This document shows, in pieces, positions 1-12,012 of a DNA stretch of 64,000 nt; position 1 is the first letter of the stretch, and the number at the start of each line of letters is the position of its first letter. The stretch comes from Spizellomyces sp. 'palustris'. Taxonomy: Eukaryota > Chytridiomycota > Chytridiomycetes > Spizellomycetales > Spizellomycetaceae. The notes beneath the pieces were generated by a model that was not told the origin of the DNA, searched no databases, and worked only from the letters and a program-made list of their open reading frames with translations. A program made the translations under genes and the position numbers. The stretch lies in NCBI GenBank assembly GCA_006535965.1, contig QEAR01000001.1, positions 124,001 through 188,000 on the forward strand. The letters run 5' to 3'.

Positions 1-1
1 T

Positions 2-1166
2 CTATTGTTCAGTTGGGTTGCCTTCCTCATCTGCCATCTCCTGGCTGTTAATATCCTCGTCGTGCGTTTCTTCTGTTATATCCATAGGCTCTGCTGCATT
101 CGACGTGGTTGCAGGTTGAGCGGGTGTCCACATGGAAGCTGCGTTGGCTCCGCTGCGCGGTCGAATTTCTCTACGAACTAGGTCAAGAAGTTCCTTGATG
201 TCGTAGTCGTTGCTATCATATATTGGATATAGTGATCGGAAATTAGCACCTCGACTCACGGGAGAAAAGGAATAGGAACCGTGGAAATTCTTACGTTGGT
301 GAATCCATGAGTGTCCGCGCAACCCCTTCGGCTTGAGTCTTGTCAATACTGGGATCCTGCTCCGCAAGATACTGTAGGACTTCGATGACCGAACTCAAAC
401 TGACGCGACCGTTGTCACCGAGAATGCTTGTCACCGTCTCCATTGTAGCTGTCAGGGTCTACAACGGTCGTCACATGGCATTCAGATGTGAGATATCAGA
501 CATATGCTTTCTTTTTAACTTACGCCAGCTGTGGAAGCCACCAAAAGAGCCCAAAATTTGAGCCATGGGATTTTGTCGCCGGGCCAGCCGCCGAGCCTAC
601 CAGTGGACTGTCATGAGTGGGGATGTTGTGATATGCTCCCGGCACAACCGCCCCAACAAAGGCAAATGCTCTACCTCATAACATCATTTACATGAACCGG
701 AGTTATATTTACAGCATTGCAGGCGTCATCCACCTCGTGTTTTGTCACCACTACCTTGTCCGTGCGGTCAAACTACAGACAAACATAAAAGATGGTTATA
801 AAATACATTCAAATATGATGACCAAAGCCAGTCCGCGTATATTGGATAGAGTACTCTACCTTTGTGTAAAATGCTTCCAACTGCATATTGTTGAGTCGTT
901 TTGCCCCTCCACCGTCATGTCGCTGCTTTGCTAAGCGGCCGAAATAACTGTGAACCATAGGACACCGCCCATTATCAGCTCAAGTCATTTAGCTCATGAT
1001 CGCAAGACAACTCGGACCAAACATACTCTGCAGATGCTTCAAGGATATTCCCCGGTTGTGAGCGTATAATGTGTTTTGTGTACTTTTTCAGAATGTCTGG
1101 GAGTTCTGGCGGAATCCGAATCTGCTCCGCTGTGTAAAGCGGCCCAGGGTTTGAGTCCACTTCCAT
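2..1166 (-). CDS. Ropporin-like radial-spoke protein (ROPN1L/RSP11 family)
   Basis: Six exons with consistent phase: 1027-1166, 860-947, 675-772, 524-596, 295-458 and 2-212, giving 257 residues. The N-terminus carries an RIIa dimerisation/docking domain (IPPELPDILKKYTKHI, about residues 18-50) that closely matches ROPN1L. Downstream sequence (IPWLKFWALLVAS, then a helical region) also follows ROPN1L order. A fungus-specific Gln/Glu-rich tail replaces the metazoan C-terminus. In known systems this family sits in the axonemal radial spoke and binds AKAP-type helices through the RIIa domain; that role here is inferred. It diverges from PEX13. The stop codon lies at the very edge of the window (2-4). 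Confidence 0.85.
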
Positions 1167-1570
1167 TTGTTGATCGAGCTCCTCAACTCAGTTGCAAAAG
1201 GTGTGAAATGGCACACAATCTTCCTGGTGCGTCGTTTGAACGATTGTCGAACGGCGGAGCCCAAACCTTTGATCTGTAAGCTTCCTCATCCGCGAACGGG
1301 GCGGGGTTGGCCTGAAAGGGTCGCGTCGATCGCAGTTCGATCCAAACGTTCCAAGTACTGTAACATGACTGTGCCTGGTTATCATGGCACAGTTTGCATC
1401 TAACCCATGTGACAAATCCACAAACCCCACAAAGCGCATGATCATTTTATCCAGAGGAAGGCGTCCCAAAAGAACAGCAAGGAATTTGGAGGTTTTCACA
1501 TCAACCTCATTTCGCTTTTTGATTCCAAACGCATTGGACACTGTTCAACAACCGCAGCATCAACACCAGC
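1167..1570. promoter_or_regulatory. Shared 5' region between ropporin-like gene and PEX13
   Basis: About 400 bases between two divergent start codons. Reading frames occur on both strands here, but none resembles a known protein or has splice support, so I read it as a bidirectional promoter with 5' UTRs. No clear TATA box was recognised. Confidence 0.45.
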
Positions 1571-2962
1571 ATGCCGTCGCCGCCAAAACCGTGGGAAAGA
1601 GCAGGCGCACAAGCTGGTCCCGTCCCCACTGCAGCTCCAAACCCCTCAACGACAGCAACTGCAACATCCTCCACAGCCGCTCCCCCTGCCATCCCAGCTC
1701 GTCCTCCTACATCTACCATGAACACTACAATGACATCAAATACCCTGAATAGACCAGGTGAGATTCTTACTAGCGTGGATTGTGTGTAGTGAGCGGATTT
1801 CAAACGCATCCTTCCTTTAGGTTTCGGTACTGGATATAATTCTTACAATACGGGGACGGGCTATGGAAGTACGGGGACGGGCTACGGAAGCACGTACGGC
1901 AACTCGTACGGTGGAAGCTCTTACGGGTCTTACTCCTCACCGTATAATCGCTATGGGTCTGGGTACGGAGGAGGAGGTTACGGTTCGACATATGGGTCGT
2001 CGTATGGCGGATATGGTTCAATATCTCCGTATAATCGCTATGGAAGTGGCTATTCTCCATACAATCGCCTTTCCTCTCCATACGGACCTGGCCCAGGTGG
2101 TCCAGGAGCCCCAGGAGAAGTACCTCTCTCTGCACGCATGGAGCAATCAACCCAAGCGACCTTCAACACACTCGACCAAATCGTTCAGGCTTTTGGAGGG
2201 TTCTCCCAAATGTTAGAGTCTACGTTCATGGCTACCCATTCGAGTTTTATGGCAATGGTTGGAGTAGCAGAGCAATTTGGCAATCTCCGATCATATTTTG
2301 GTCAGATTTTTTCGCTCCTTTCGTTGTACCAAGCGGCGCGACGACTGTTGTGCAGACTAACTGGACGGCAGGCACCTGTTGATACGTCGCAACTCAATCC
2401 AGACGAATTCAAAGCTTTTGAAGACCGCAAAAAAGCAAGCAAGAAACCAATATGGGTTTTCTTGTTCTTCACAATCGGCATACCTTGGTTGATATCAAAA
2501 CTTTTCCAAAGGCTACAGAGACAGCGCCTCGAAGCCGCTGCTGCTGGCGCTACTGCCGACCCTTCAACAACTGGCCTCATCGGATCCGATGGCCACCCAT
2601 TACATCCAAGCCAAATACGTGATCTAGAGTTCTGTCGCGCTGTGCATGATTTCGCTGGCGAATCGCCTGCGGAGCTATCGCTGAAGAAAGGGGACATTGT
2701 GGCTGTGCTCAGCAAGTTGGATCCAGCGACTGGCCAGCCTGGAATGTGGTGGAGAGGCCGATTGCAAAGTGGGGAGATGGGCATGTTCCCATCCAATTAT
2801 GTGGAGATCATTCAGAAACAGGGGACCATGCAATCATCGCCACCCTTACCTCCTGCTGGCGGGCCAGCCGGAATGCCAATGCAAAACGTTCCGGTACTCG
2901 ACCCTGCTGCCTTCAATCCTGATGGAATAATGGATGGAGACTTCGGGCCAATCATGCAGTGA
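1571..2962 (+). CDS. PEX13: Peroxin-13, SH3-containing peroxisomal docking protein
   Basis: Two exons (1571-1757 and 1821-2962) encode 442 residues. The start MPSPPKPWERAG is the typical PEX13 N-terminus. It is followed by a Pro/Thr-rich stretch, a Gly/Tyr-rich repeat (about residues 63-160), a helical region, a hydrophobic segment (WVFLFFTIGIPWLI) and a C-terminal SH3 domain (CRAVHDFAGESPAEL, then MWWRGRL and MFPSNYVE). PEX13 acts with PEX14 in the peroxisomal import pore and binds PEX5 and PEX14. The gene is divergent from the ropporin-like gene and convergent with the AAA ATPase. Confidence 0.95.
1830..2095 (+). repeat. Coding Gly/Tyr/Ser tandem repeat in PEX13
   Basis: Degenerate tandem units (such as the ctacggaagc and tatgggtcg families) encode repeated YGS, YGG and SPYNRYGSGY motifs. 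In PEX13 of other organisms this low-complexity YG-rich part can form a cohesive, phase-separating layer in the import pore; that function here is inferred. Confidence 0.7.
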
Positions 2963-3132
2963 TGGGGAAGATGGTGTGGTGGAATGTTGGGATGAAAGTT
3001 GGGGTTTATATTTCCTTGTACATGGTTCGTAATAACACGGCGTTTCTCTGTTTCTTTGTTGTGTTATGTGCTTCCAGCGCGTTCGAGTGGGTTGCGGATT
3101 AAGTATGAACTAGAACATACTACTATTACTAA

Positions 3133-6100
3133 TCACGGTGGATAACTGGCCATGTTTCTTCTTACACTCTCCATTGCAGTGAGGAGATCGTCTCTGCCAA
3201 TCTAGGTAGAGAGGTTTATTGAGGATAGTGTTCACATTGAACCCCGTCAGCAGAAAAGCAAAACCCACCGTTTCACTCATTAAGTCTATTCTCAACCTCG
3301 ACAGCGCCGCCTCTCGACATACATTCTCTATGTCCGCACCTTACAGAATCTGGTTTCAGATGTCGTTCCATTGACATACATGGGTTCCGTACAACTCACC
3401 GGTATAACCATCTGACCGCTGCGCCAGAAGATACAGGTCGCCCGTTTCCAGATTATTGGGAATCCGTGACAAAAATCCTTGAAATATTTTACATCGCGCC
3501 TGTACACAGCAGGTCAAACCCGAGAAGGACTTGATGAATGGTTTCCAGTTGAATATACCTACCTCTGCATCGGGAGGTGGTATGTAAATGTGCTCGTCTA
3601 ATCGACCGGGCCGCAGGATTGCCGCATCAATGACATCTGGGCGGTTCGTTACTAGACCATGCATGATATAAATCATTCATTTGAAAAAAGTATAAAACTG
3701 GCGGCACCGTGGACGGAAATGCAACTTACCTGCGATGATAAACACCGTTCTGTTATCGGCTCCTGCAGATTTGGACAAAACCCCGTCCATCTCTGATGAC
3801 ACTGGATTAGCAATGATGAGATGAGAATGCCATCGAATTAACATGTACCAGTGAGAAAACAAGTGACAATCCTTTCGCCTGTATTTTCAGAGGACATGTC
3901 CATCCCGCGTCGGGGAACAAGCATGTCGATCTGATGGCAGAGTTGAGTAATATTCCAGTAATCTGCCATTGTCTGCATGCATACATACCTGATCTATCAA
4001 TAGTATGGATGGAGCGCTAGATCTGGCCTGAGCAAAGATTTTTGTAATATTTTGCTCAGATTCACCAACGACTTTTGATCTTATTTTTGGACCCTAGTTA
4101 CAATCGTTACCAAGTAGAGAGAATGGAAAATGCGACATGGTGACCTACATCAACGTAAATACAATTAAATCCGGCTTCCTGGACGAGAGCATAGCTGAGA
4201 ACACTCTTGCCGACCCCGGCAGGTCCGTGCAATAGGACGCCCCTTGGAGGATTGATTCCTAGCGCAGCATAGCGAGCAAGATCCTTGAAGGGACGGAGGA
4301 CAGACGTCTGCAGATATTGGTGATGAGTTTCCGCAGCATGCTGGAGGAAAGTTCCGGAAATTGAACTACCACCTGAACGTGTTTGATCACATCCTCCAAA
4401 CCAAAGAGGTCTGTAAAGTGTCTTTTCGGGACCTGGTGCATGGCACGGAGTCATTAGGAATTTGCCATCGCATATCGCACGTCAGAATGCATGCACACCT
4501 GAGCGGTTAGTTCCAAAAGATTCGCCGGTTTGACCGTTTTCAGAGCCAATAGAAAATGGTCCAATGTAATACGTGGTTGTGTTTCCGCCTTTTGCCTACT
4601 GATGAGCGCCGGCTGTGGGGATGTGCGTCAACAATAATAACCAATACATACATTCCGCTGCCAATGCATGAAAGCAGTGTGGCATAAACTTTCCAAGTCG
4701 GCTCCAACAAATCCATGTGTGGCTTCGCTAACCGAACGCAGCATATCGTCGCTGGCATTCGGATCCATTGGTAACTCTAGATACATTGTCTGCAAAGTTT
4801 AGACGACGAAGGCAAAATTGGATCACACTGAACATCTGGAGCCTCCGAACCTTTGCAAAGGTATCGTAATATTAAATATCTCTGCCGTGCATCCACGATA
4901 TCCATTTCCAGGATCTGATCGAGCCGACCGGATCGTAACAAACCGGGGTCCAAACTGTGCAGACGGTTGGTTACCCCTATAATATGCCGTAAGCCATACT
5001 TCGGTAAACTGGGAAGATCTACCAGATCCCACCTATTATAAACACACCGCCCTTAGGCGTCTCATTGAGAGCGGCGCAAAGAGGAGTAGAGGACAAGCTA
5101 GGGTCGAGCAAGCTCGTGAGGACGGCGTAAATCCGCCTCGCCGTTCCTAGGGGGAAGAGTAAGTTGGGACGCGGTTCACGGAGGGCATGGTAAGCGTACC
5201 GTGTACCGCTTGCTTTGGCCCAGTTGAGGCAATAGCGTCCAAGTCATCGAGAACGACTATATGGGGGCCCTCATCGGGGACGTTGATTGTGCTGTGAAGG
5301 TAAAGTTCCGCATCCCCTTCACCTGAACTACTGTTAAAACTTTACTCTATTGTGTATATCATGGTCGCGCAAATGAGCCACCTACTGAATTTGAGCAAAT
5401 CCGCACAGTTTACAATGTTCCAAGAAACGCCAGAATTTTCTGTTTGTGATGTACAGTATCAAGATTTCAGAGAGGTGACAAAATTGCGAATGATTCTTCA
5501 TGCAACTATCTACGTGCTTAACCAGCTCTCTTGTTCTATCGTACGCTATATAAAGAATGACAGTCTTACCAGCGAAAGCTCGAGCTAACCTCGTTTTTCC
5601 GGTCCCAGATCTCCCACTCAAAAGAACACCAGATGTGAGGGTTGGCGCCAAGTTTTGCAGGTTTGCAGGATTACAAGTGTTGTTGACAAAACAGTGAAAT
5701 CGCTCTATCAATAGGTTGACTGTAGCATCCAGTCCTGCTATCTGCGCGCATACTGCTGGGGCCCAGATATCACACGATTTTAGCCGCGCGCGCGCGCGAC
5801 TCTCGCAAAAGCTAGATTCTTCAAAGACGTAGTCAGTTTCTTCATTCAGCCTGGCCACTCGAGACTCCAGGAGCTGCCCATCTCCAAATGGTAGTATCGA
5901 TGCAACCTGGACAGAGAACGGGTAACCATTTTTCAAAAGGGTAAGTCTTTGCCCAACGGCTGCATATTCGCCAAGTAAGGCCTGTCGAATTTCTGTTCCA
6001 CTCAGGCGACGGTGATCCAATACCGATCGCTTGTATTGTGCAACTGGATGCGTACGCCAAGCCATTGTTAATCTGACAAGCTTTGCGCGGGGCACGGAGG

Positions 6101-6500
6101 CGGACTGGTGTTCAAAATCCCGCATAAGTCGTCACCATGATACAGTCTTAGAATGATCACTTACGGTAAGGTGATGTGATGCTACTAGAACCTCGCCTTT
6201 GGAGGAACGCAGTGCTCTTGAAAGTGAGCAAGATAGAACACAATCAACATGTGATGCACTGGGCGCTGCGGCTGTTGATGACGCTAACGATACATGTTTA
6301 AGGGTTTTGCGAGAAGCATCGCTTCCGGGACTAAATAATCTGACTTTCGCAGCTATATGCTCTCTCTCTTCAGAAGCATTGACACGTAGGCACAAAATAT
6401 GGCCGGATTTAACTCGCACTCCGTTGAAGGTGCAGCTTCTTGGGAGCCACAGAACATTCTCCAAGGATTCATCCGCTATATCCACGACCATGAGCTCCAT
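3133..6500 (-). CDS. Tandem AAA+ ATPase, AFG2/SPATA5L1-like
   Basis: A multi-exon gene of roughly 780 residues; exon order was worked out but a few junctions are approximate. The ATG at 6500 has an in-frame stop just upstream. The N-terminal part resembles a Cdc48-like N domain ([14 protein letters not shown]). D1 has Walker A GRSGTGKT and Walker B VVLDDLD, then [20 protein letters not shown]2 has Walker A GPAGVGKS, a Walker B read across an intron as LLIDQID, then [20 protein letters not shown] and a C-terminal [14 protein letters not shown]. Order, length and the RPGRLDxxIYIPPPD motif fit the AFG2/SPATA5L1 branch, which acts in pre-60S maturation. PEX1/PEX6 are less likely because the large PEX1 N-terminus is missing. 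Both Walker B motifs lack the usual DE pair. Confidence 0.75.
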
Positions 6501-6725
6501 GGTCCACTATATCACACAGTCAATCCACTCTGTCGCCACGCTACATTAAACGCTTCCTGTCCCGATCGGCAGCACAAGCAAGATCTCCAGACCAGTGACA
6601 AGGCTGATCAAGCTTGTTCGCTGCGCCACGACGGAGTGGGTCACATGACGGTGAGAAAGTTCACCCGCATCGAAGCAACCAGTTAGTTGAGGTGAACGAA
6701 GTCATCACCGACAGCCGTGCACACC
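6501..6725. promoter_or_regulatory. Shared 5' region of AAA ATPase and NDUFV1
   Basis: 225 bases lie between divergent start codons; the longer reading frames running through it belong to the antisense strand of the ATPase exon. No motif was assigned. Confidence 0.4.
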
Positions 6726-8246
6726 ATGCTTGCAACAAAGCAGTTGACAGTGTCGGCGTTGAAGCGCTCATCTTTCACCGCGACAGCTGCCGCTGCGCAC
6801 TCCGTTCAGCCTCGTGCGACCTTTGCAACTGCTGCCCCTGACCCATCACCTAACCGCACGTACGGAAACCTCAGCGATGAAGACCGCATATTCACCAACC
6901 TTTACGGAAAGCACAACTTCCGCTTATCGGGTGCACTCAAGCGTGGTGATTGGTACAAGACCAAGGAAATTATCTTGAAAGGTCATGACTGGATCATCAA
7001 CGAGATGAAGACATCAGGCTTGCGTGGACGAGGTGGGGCTGGCTTCCCTTCTGGCCTTAAGTGGTCATTTATGAACAAGCCAGGCGGTCCGGATGGCCGT
7101 CCACGGTACTTGGTGGTTAATGCAGATGAAGGAGAACCGGGTACCTGCAAGGACCGCGAGATTATGCGCCACGACCCTCACAAGCTTATTGAAGGTTGCT
7201 TAGTGGCTGGCCGCGCGATGGGTGCCAACGCAGCCTACATCTATATCCGTGGTGAATTCTACAACGAAGCGTCCAATCTTCAAGAAGCTATCAATGAGGC
7301 TTACAAAGCGGGCCTCATTGGGAAGAATGCATGCGGCTCTGGTTACGACTTCGATGTATATGTGCACCGTGGTGCTGGAGCTTATATTTGCGGAGAGGAA
7401 ACCGCTCTCATCGAATCCATTGAAGGAAAGCAGGGAAAACCTCGTTTGAAGCCTCCATTTCCTGCCGACGTGGGATTGTTCGGTTGTCCTACAACTGTGG
7501 CGAATGTGGAAACTGTTGCTGTTGCGCCGACTATCTTGCGTCGTGGAGGTTCATGGTTTGCAGGCCTCGGCCGTGCCCGTAACAGCGGCACTAAACTGTT
7601 CTGTATTTCCGGTCATGTGAACAAACCTTGCACCGTGGAAGAGGAGATGTCTATTCCCCTCCGAGACCTCATTGACAAGCATTGCGGCGGTGTTCGGGGT
7701 GGATGGGATAATCTTTTAGGTATCATTCCTGGCGGTTCTTCTGTTCCTGTTCTGCCAAAGAATATCTGCGAGGAAGTTCTGATGGACTTCGATTCTCTTC
7801 GTGATGCGCAGTCTGGGTTGGGTACTGCTGCGGTGATTGTCATGGACAAGAGTACCGATATGGTACAGGCGATCTCAAGGCTAAGTGCATTTTACAAGCA
7901 TGAGAGTTGTGGACAATGTACACCATGTCGTGAGGGTACGGGTTGGTTGGCCAACATGATGGCCCGATTCGAAACCGGTAACGCGAAGAAGGCTGAGATT
8001 GACATGATCGAGGAACTTAGTCGGCAGATTGAGGGGCATACCATTTGTGCATTGGTGGGTATCATCTGATAGATACTTGGAGTGGCTACCGTATATATTA
8101 ACGTGAACGCTTCTTTTGCATAGGGAGACGCAGCGGCTTGGCCTGTGCAAGGTCTCATCCGCCATTTCCGCCCGGAGATTGAAAAGAAGATTGATGAGTT
8201 CCAGGCGCGTCGACGACTTGAAGAGCCTGTGGCGGCACAAGCTTGA
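6726..8246 (+). CDS. NDUFV1: NADH dehydrogenase flavoprotein 1, complex I 51-kDa subunit
   Basis: Two exons (6726-8054, 8124-8246) encode 483 residues. I chose the ATG at 6726; the reading frame opens slightly earlier at a GTG. An N-terminal basic, Ser/Ala-rich stretch is a mitochondrial presequence. The FMN/NADH site [13 protein letters not shown], the [17 protein letters not shown] segment and the N3 [4Fe-4S] cluster cysteines ([12 protein letters not shown] and the later HTICAL cysteine) are all present. The single intron falls right after HTICAL. The protein oxidises NADH at the tip of complex I. Keeping complex I is normal for chytrids but not for Saccharomyces. Confidence 0.97.
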
Positions 8247-8531
8247 GAGGGGATATGAAGAGTGGATAGGGTTGTCATCGCAAAATACATTATGAATATT
8301 GTATCATCCGCTGCTCGGATTGGGCTGTCAATGACATGCTAGCCATGCCAGAGAGCAGTGTTTTAGCCTCATGTTGCCCATCAAAATAATGCACATTGGG
8401 CTCTGAATCTCGAATATCCGTTACCCACTAGGACCGTCCCAGTGCACCAACAATACACTTCAATATTCTACAAAATACGACGAAGTAAACATTATCTACA
8501 TGCTCTTCTCAAGCAGCGTAATAGACGGCGA

Positions 8532-9075
8532 TCATATTTTATCTAACGCTTCCATAACGAGAACAGAGTTTCCTCGAATGACCTGGTGGAAAAAAGGATA
8601 ATTAGCACCTCCTCGGGCAATCTACCTATGTTTCCTGCCGACTACTGACCACGCTCCCAATCTCACGCTTTTCAGATTCAGAAACTTCTTCGACAGTATC
8701 CTGTCGGGTATAAAAATATAAATACAAAAACTTTCGAGTTGACCGCGAAGCAGACCAGAAGCCCACCTCCAAAACCAAGTTCATGAAAGGATCAAATCCT
8801 GCGAAAAAGAAAAACAGAATCAGTTGCACTTATACAGATAGACTTCAAATGCACTCATTCATGCTCTTGACCAGCTTACCACGAAGGATTCCAGTAACTT
8901 TGCGATCCCCGTTCAATTGGATGAACAGTCTTTTGTCCATATATCTACGAAGAAAGGGTAAGTTACAGATCCGTTTCCGTGAAGTTATACGCCGGAAAAA
9001 AGGGTGCCTATATTGAAGGTACTGCGCTTTCATGAGTACTCACTTCTTCAATTCTGGAGTTGGTGCCTTGGACAT
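8532..9075 (-). CDS. SNRPG: Small nuclear ribonucleoprotein G (SmG)
   Basis: Five tiny exons (9044-9075, 8880-8944, 8767-8798, 8650-8700, 8532-8582), all in phase, encode 76 residues, the same length as human SmG. Sm1 is present as [32 protein letters not shown] and Sm2 as IGSVVIRGNSVLVMEAL when joined; the two are shown here only as parts of the fold. SmG is one of seven Sm proteins forming the ring on U1, U2, U4 and U5 snRNAs. It is head-to-head with RPB5, 192 bases apart. Confidence 0.93.
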
Positions 9076-9267
9076 GATGCAAACAGTTTTAGCGGATGCA
9101 ACGGAATGGGCTCGTAAAGGTCGTCACATCCACATCGTACGAACTTGGCCCATGTGCTGTTTCCATGGGAACATTATATCACGTGATAAACTGGGATCTG
9201 AGTTGCAGCAAACCAGGCAGCTAAGAATCGAAACCCTTTATTCCACAGATCACAGTCCCCTACGATA

Positions 9268-10315
9268 ATGGACGGAGGTGACAGAGAAGCAGCCAGATTA
9301 TGGCGAGTGTTTCGTACAGTGAATGAAATGGTCAGGGATAGGGTAGGTACTGGTTCTGTTGTTGGAGCAACTCTCCGACTTAAATTTCTGCTATTCACTT
9401 TGTCACGGTTTATCTTTGAAGGGCTACGTGGTGGCTCAAAGAGATGTTGAAATACCACTGGATGAATTCAGAATGAATTATGTAAAAGGCGGTGTTGTAG
9501 AGTATGTCTCCAGAAAGGGAACCGATTTTGTACGGATGGAGCAGTGCAGTTAACTGTGCTTTGATGCAATAGCCGCCACACAATGACTTTCTTGGTTACA
9601 ATGGAGGATCGACCGAGTGACTCCCTTCTGGTATTCTTTGCGGAGGATGAGTCTGTGGGAATTAAGCCTATCAAAAAGTATGCTCCTTTTAGCTGACCAT
9701 ACAGAGAGCGATATGATCGAGCTGATTCTTGCTTAATGTAGAATTGCGGAGCGTATGGCAACACAAAATATTTTCAAAGCCATTGTCGTAATCCCAAAAA
9801 CTATGACTCCATCTGCGAAAAAGGTATGGCATTCCGGTAGTGTGAAATTTACTCTTCTCTGTACTGAGCGATCTTGGCACGTCTCTCCAGGTTATCCAAG
9901 AGATGGCGCCGAAATATAATATCGATCATTTCGCAGAATCTGAGCTGCTTGTCAATATTACCAAACACGTCCTAGTCCCTGAACACGAAGTTCTCTCAGA
10001 TAGTGAAAAGAAAACATTGCTGGAACGATAGTCAGTAGCAATCGCACTTGGAAATCACAATGGGGAAGCTCACTGACAAGTTGTTGCTTCTTCACCAGCC
10101 GACTCAAGGAAGCTCAATTGCCGCGTATACATCCGACCGACCCGATTGCGAAATATTATGGCATGAAAAGAGGACAAGTGGTCAAAATTATCCGACCAAG
10201 TGAAACCGCTGGAAAGTAAGTGCCCTTTTCTGGTCAATTCCTTATTTGCATTCATTGGCTGATGTGCAATCTATTGACGCTATATAGATACGTCACCTAT
10301 AGATATTGTTTTTAA
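9268..10315 (+). CDS. RPB5: RNA polymerase I/II/III shared subunit RPB5 (RPABC1)
   Basis: Seven exons fit in phase: 9268-9342, 9422-9501, 9573-9677, 9742-9823, 9891-10030, 10099-10215 and 10288-10315, total 208 residues. The N-terminal jaw domain begins with [19 protein letters not shown]. The conserved C-terminal assembly domain shows [26 protein letters not shown] and [21 protein letters not shown]5 is a shared subunit of all three nuclear polymerases. The gene diverges from SmG and is followed by GID8 on the same strand. Confidence 0.95.
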
Positions 10316-10848
10316 TTGCTTCTGTCTCGACAGCTGTGCGCAAGCTGCCGTTACTGAAGCCAATGTATATTTTGTATGTAACCGCACCAACATCGGCTGT
10401 GTCCGATCTAAAATAAAAACGAATTCGATTCAAATGGAAATAAAGACCTGAAATGATGAAAGCGTTATTATAATGCCTCATAGAGGTGTGCAGCACTGTG
10501 AAGGGAGGACTAAAAGTGCGAGCACGTGAGCAAGCCAGGTTGGTTGACGCGTGAGGAGCAATTCTATCTGGTAATATTCCTCATCAACATCGCCGTCTAC
10601 GCCCACTCATTTGAGAGTCTACGAAGGATCTTTCTCCTCGTTGGTAATTAGTGTCACCCCCTGCAAACATCTCGCGTGCATTAATGGCTTACCCTTGTGC
10701 AGTTGTAAACGCTTGTGTGCTAGGGGTGGCGTCCTGGAGATAACTTCTCTTCTGCGTTGAGCAGCTCACTGACTGCGGCAACAGCACTACTGCTTATAAA
10801 CTTTACGAAACATTCGATCAGCACATTACCGCTGTATTTCACCTTCAA
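10316..10848. other. Gene-free stretch upstream of GID8
   Basis: 533 bases between the RPB5 stop and the GID8 start codon. Short hydrophobic reading frames occur around 10537-10628 and 10757-10850, but they have no start codon, no domain and no consistent splicing. It probably holds the RPB5 3' end and the GID8 promoter/5' leader. Confidence 0.4.
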
Positions 10849-12012
10849 ATGGTACGTCATTTTTGCCTCTCTCAAGACGGCATGTAAACGATACCGTTTG
10901 GGGAAGCAGTGCAACGTAAATTACCAGCTTCTAACTTTATTTGATATGCTATGCAATTGCAAAGTCTTCTACAAACCAAAACAATGGAGCAAAGAAGGTG
11001 GGCTGTCTATCGGCACGATATGGATGGACTTTCTTTGATATTGATGATTCCCACGTAGATAATTGGGCTCGAAGAATGGGAACGAAAATTGGCGGAAGTG
11101 AAAGTTAGCAAGCAGTACGTGTGATGGTGATACTTTGGATGACACTGCGTCGTATGATAACGCGCTCACGCGATATACTCTCGTTTGAAGAGATCTCAAC
11201 AAACTCATCATGAACTATTTGGTCATCGAAGGCTATAAAGATGCGGCAGAAAAATTTAGTCGAGAATCTGGGCTGCAGCCGGGAATTGACCTTGCGTCGA
11301 TAGAGGATCGCATGAATATTAGAAATGCGATACAGTCTGGAGATATCGAGGACGCTATCGAACGCGTCAATGATCTAGATCCTGAGGTATCGCGATATAA
11401 TGCACATAGACTTCTACGCGATTTGGCAACTTCCCGACTCATCATTCATGATCCAGATACTCGACACAAATCCAAAGCTCTACTTTCACTTGCAACAGCA
11501 ACGGTTAATCGAATTCATACGAGACGGGAGAGTAGGAGAAGCCATCGAATTCGCGCAGGAAGAATTGGCGCCACGAGGGGAAGAAAATGTATGATCTAGC
11601 CCATGTATTACGCTTCAATCCGGAACATTAGTATAACAATGCTTCGGTTATCAAATGCAGCCCGAATTTCTCGAGGAACTGGAGCGGACAATGGCATTGC
11701 TAGCATTCGAGGACACTAGCGTGTCACCTGTTGGATACCTACTGGACCATGCACAACGACAAAAGACGGCAAGTGAACTCAATGCAGCGATCTTAACAGC
11801 ACAATGCCAAGAGAAGGATCCAAAACTTCCGTCATTGCTGAAGATGTTGGTATGGGCACAGGTATGGCATCGGAAAGAGCTCCTAGACGATCCAGCACAC
11901 AAGTAACTAACACACGAGCATGTAATAGAATCAGCTGGAAGAAAAGACGCTCTTCCCAAAAATTAGAAACCTTGTCACCGCTGAACTAGAAGCACCTGCA
12001 CCCAGCGGATGA
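10849..12012 (+). CDS. GID8: GID8/TWA1, LisH-CTLH-CRA subunit of the GID/CTLH ubiquitin ligase
   Basis: Seven exons fit in phase: 10849-10851 (start codon only), 10965-10997, 11059-11114, 11191-11386, 11457-11588, 11661-11861 and 11929-12012, giving 234 residues (human 228). LisH is seen as LNKLIMNYLVIEGYKDAAEKF, split here into its two halves LNKLIMNYLV and IEGYKDAAEKF. CTLH follows from IEDRMNIRNAIQSGDIEDAIE, and CRA includes YFHLQQQRLIEFIR and LEELERTMALLAFED. The protein is the scaffold subunit of the GID/CTLH E3 that, in yeast, degrades gluconeogenic enzymes. The start-codon-only exon is inferred from phase and from the lack of any other in-frame ATG. Confidence 0.9.

Noticed and set aside
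1188-1752. Overlapping open frames on both strands between the ropporin-like gene and PEX13
   Set aside because: No domain, no splice support, and they lie within a short divergent promoter or antisense to PEX13 exon 1.
5782-5800. Alternating CG run that might be a special DNA structure
   Set aside because: It is short and lies in coding sequence for Arg/Ala repeats of the AAA ATPase.
10757-11038. Hydrophobic 93-codon frame on the plus strand that looked like a membrane protein
   Set aside because: It has no ATG at its start and overlaps the GID8 5' exons in another frame; GID8 phases explain the region.
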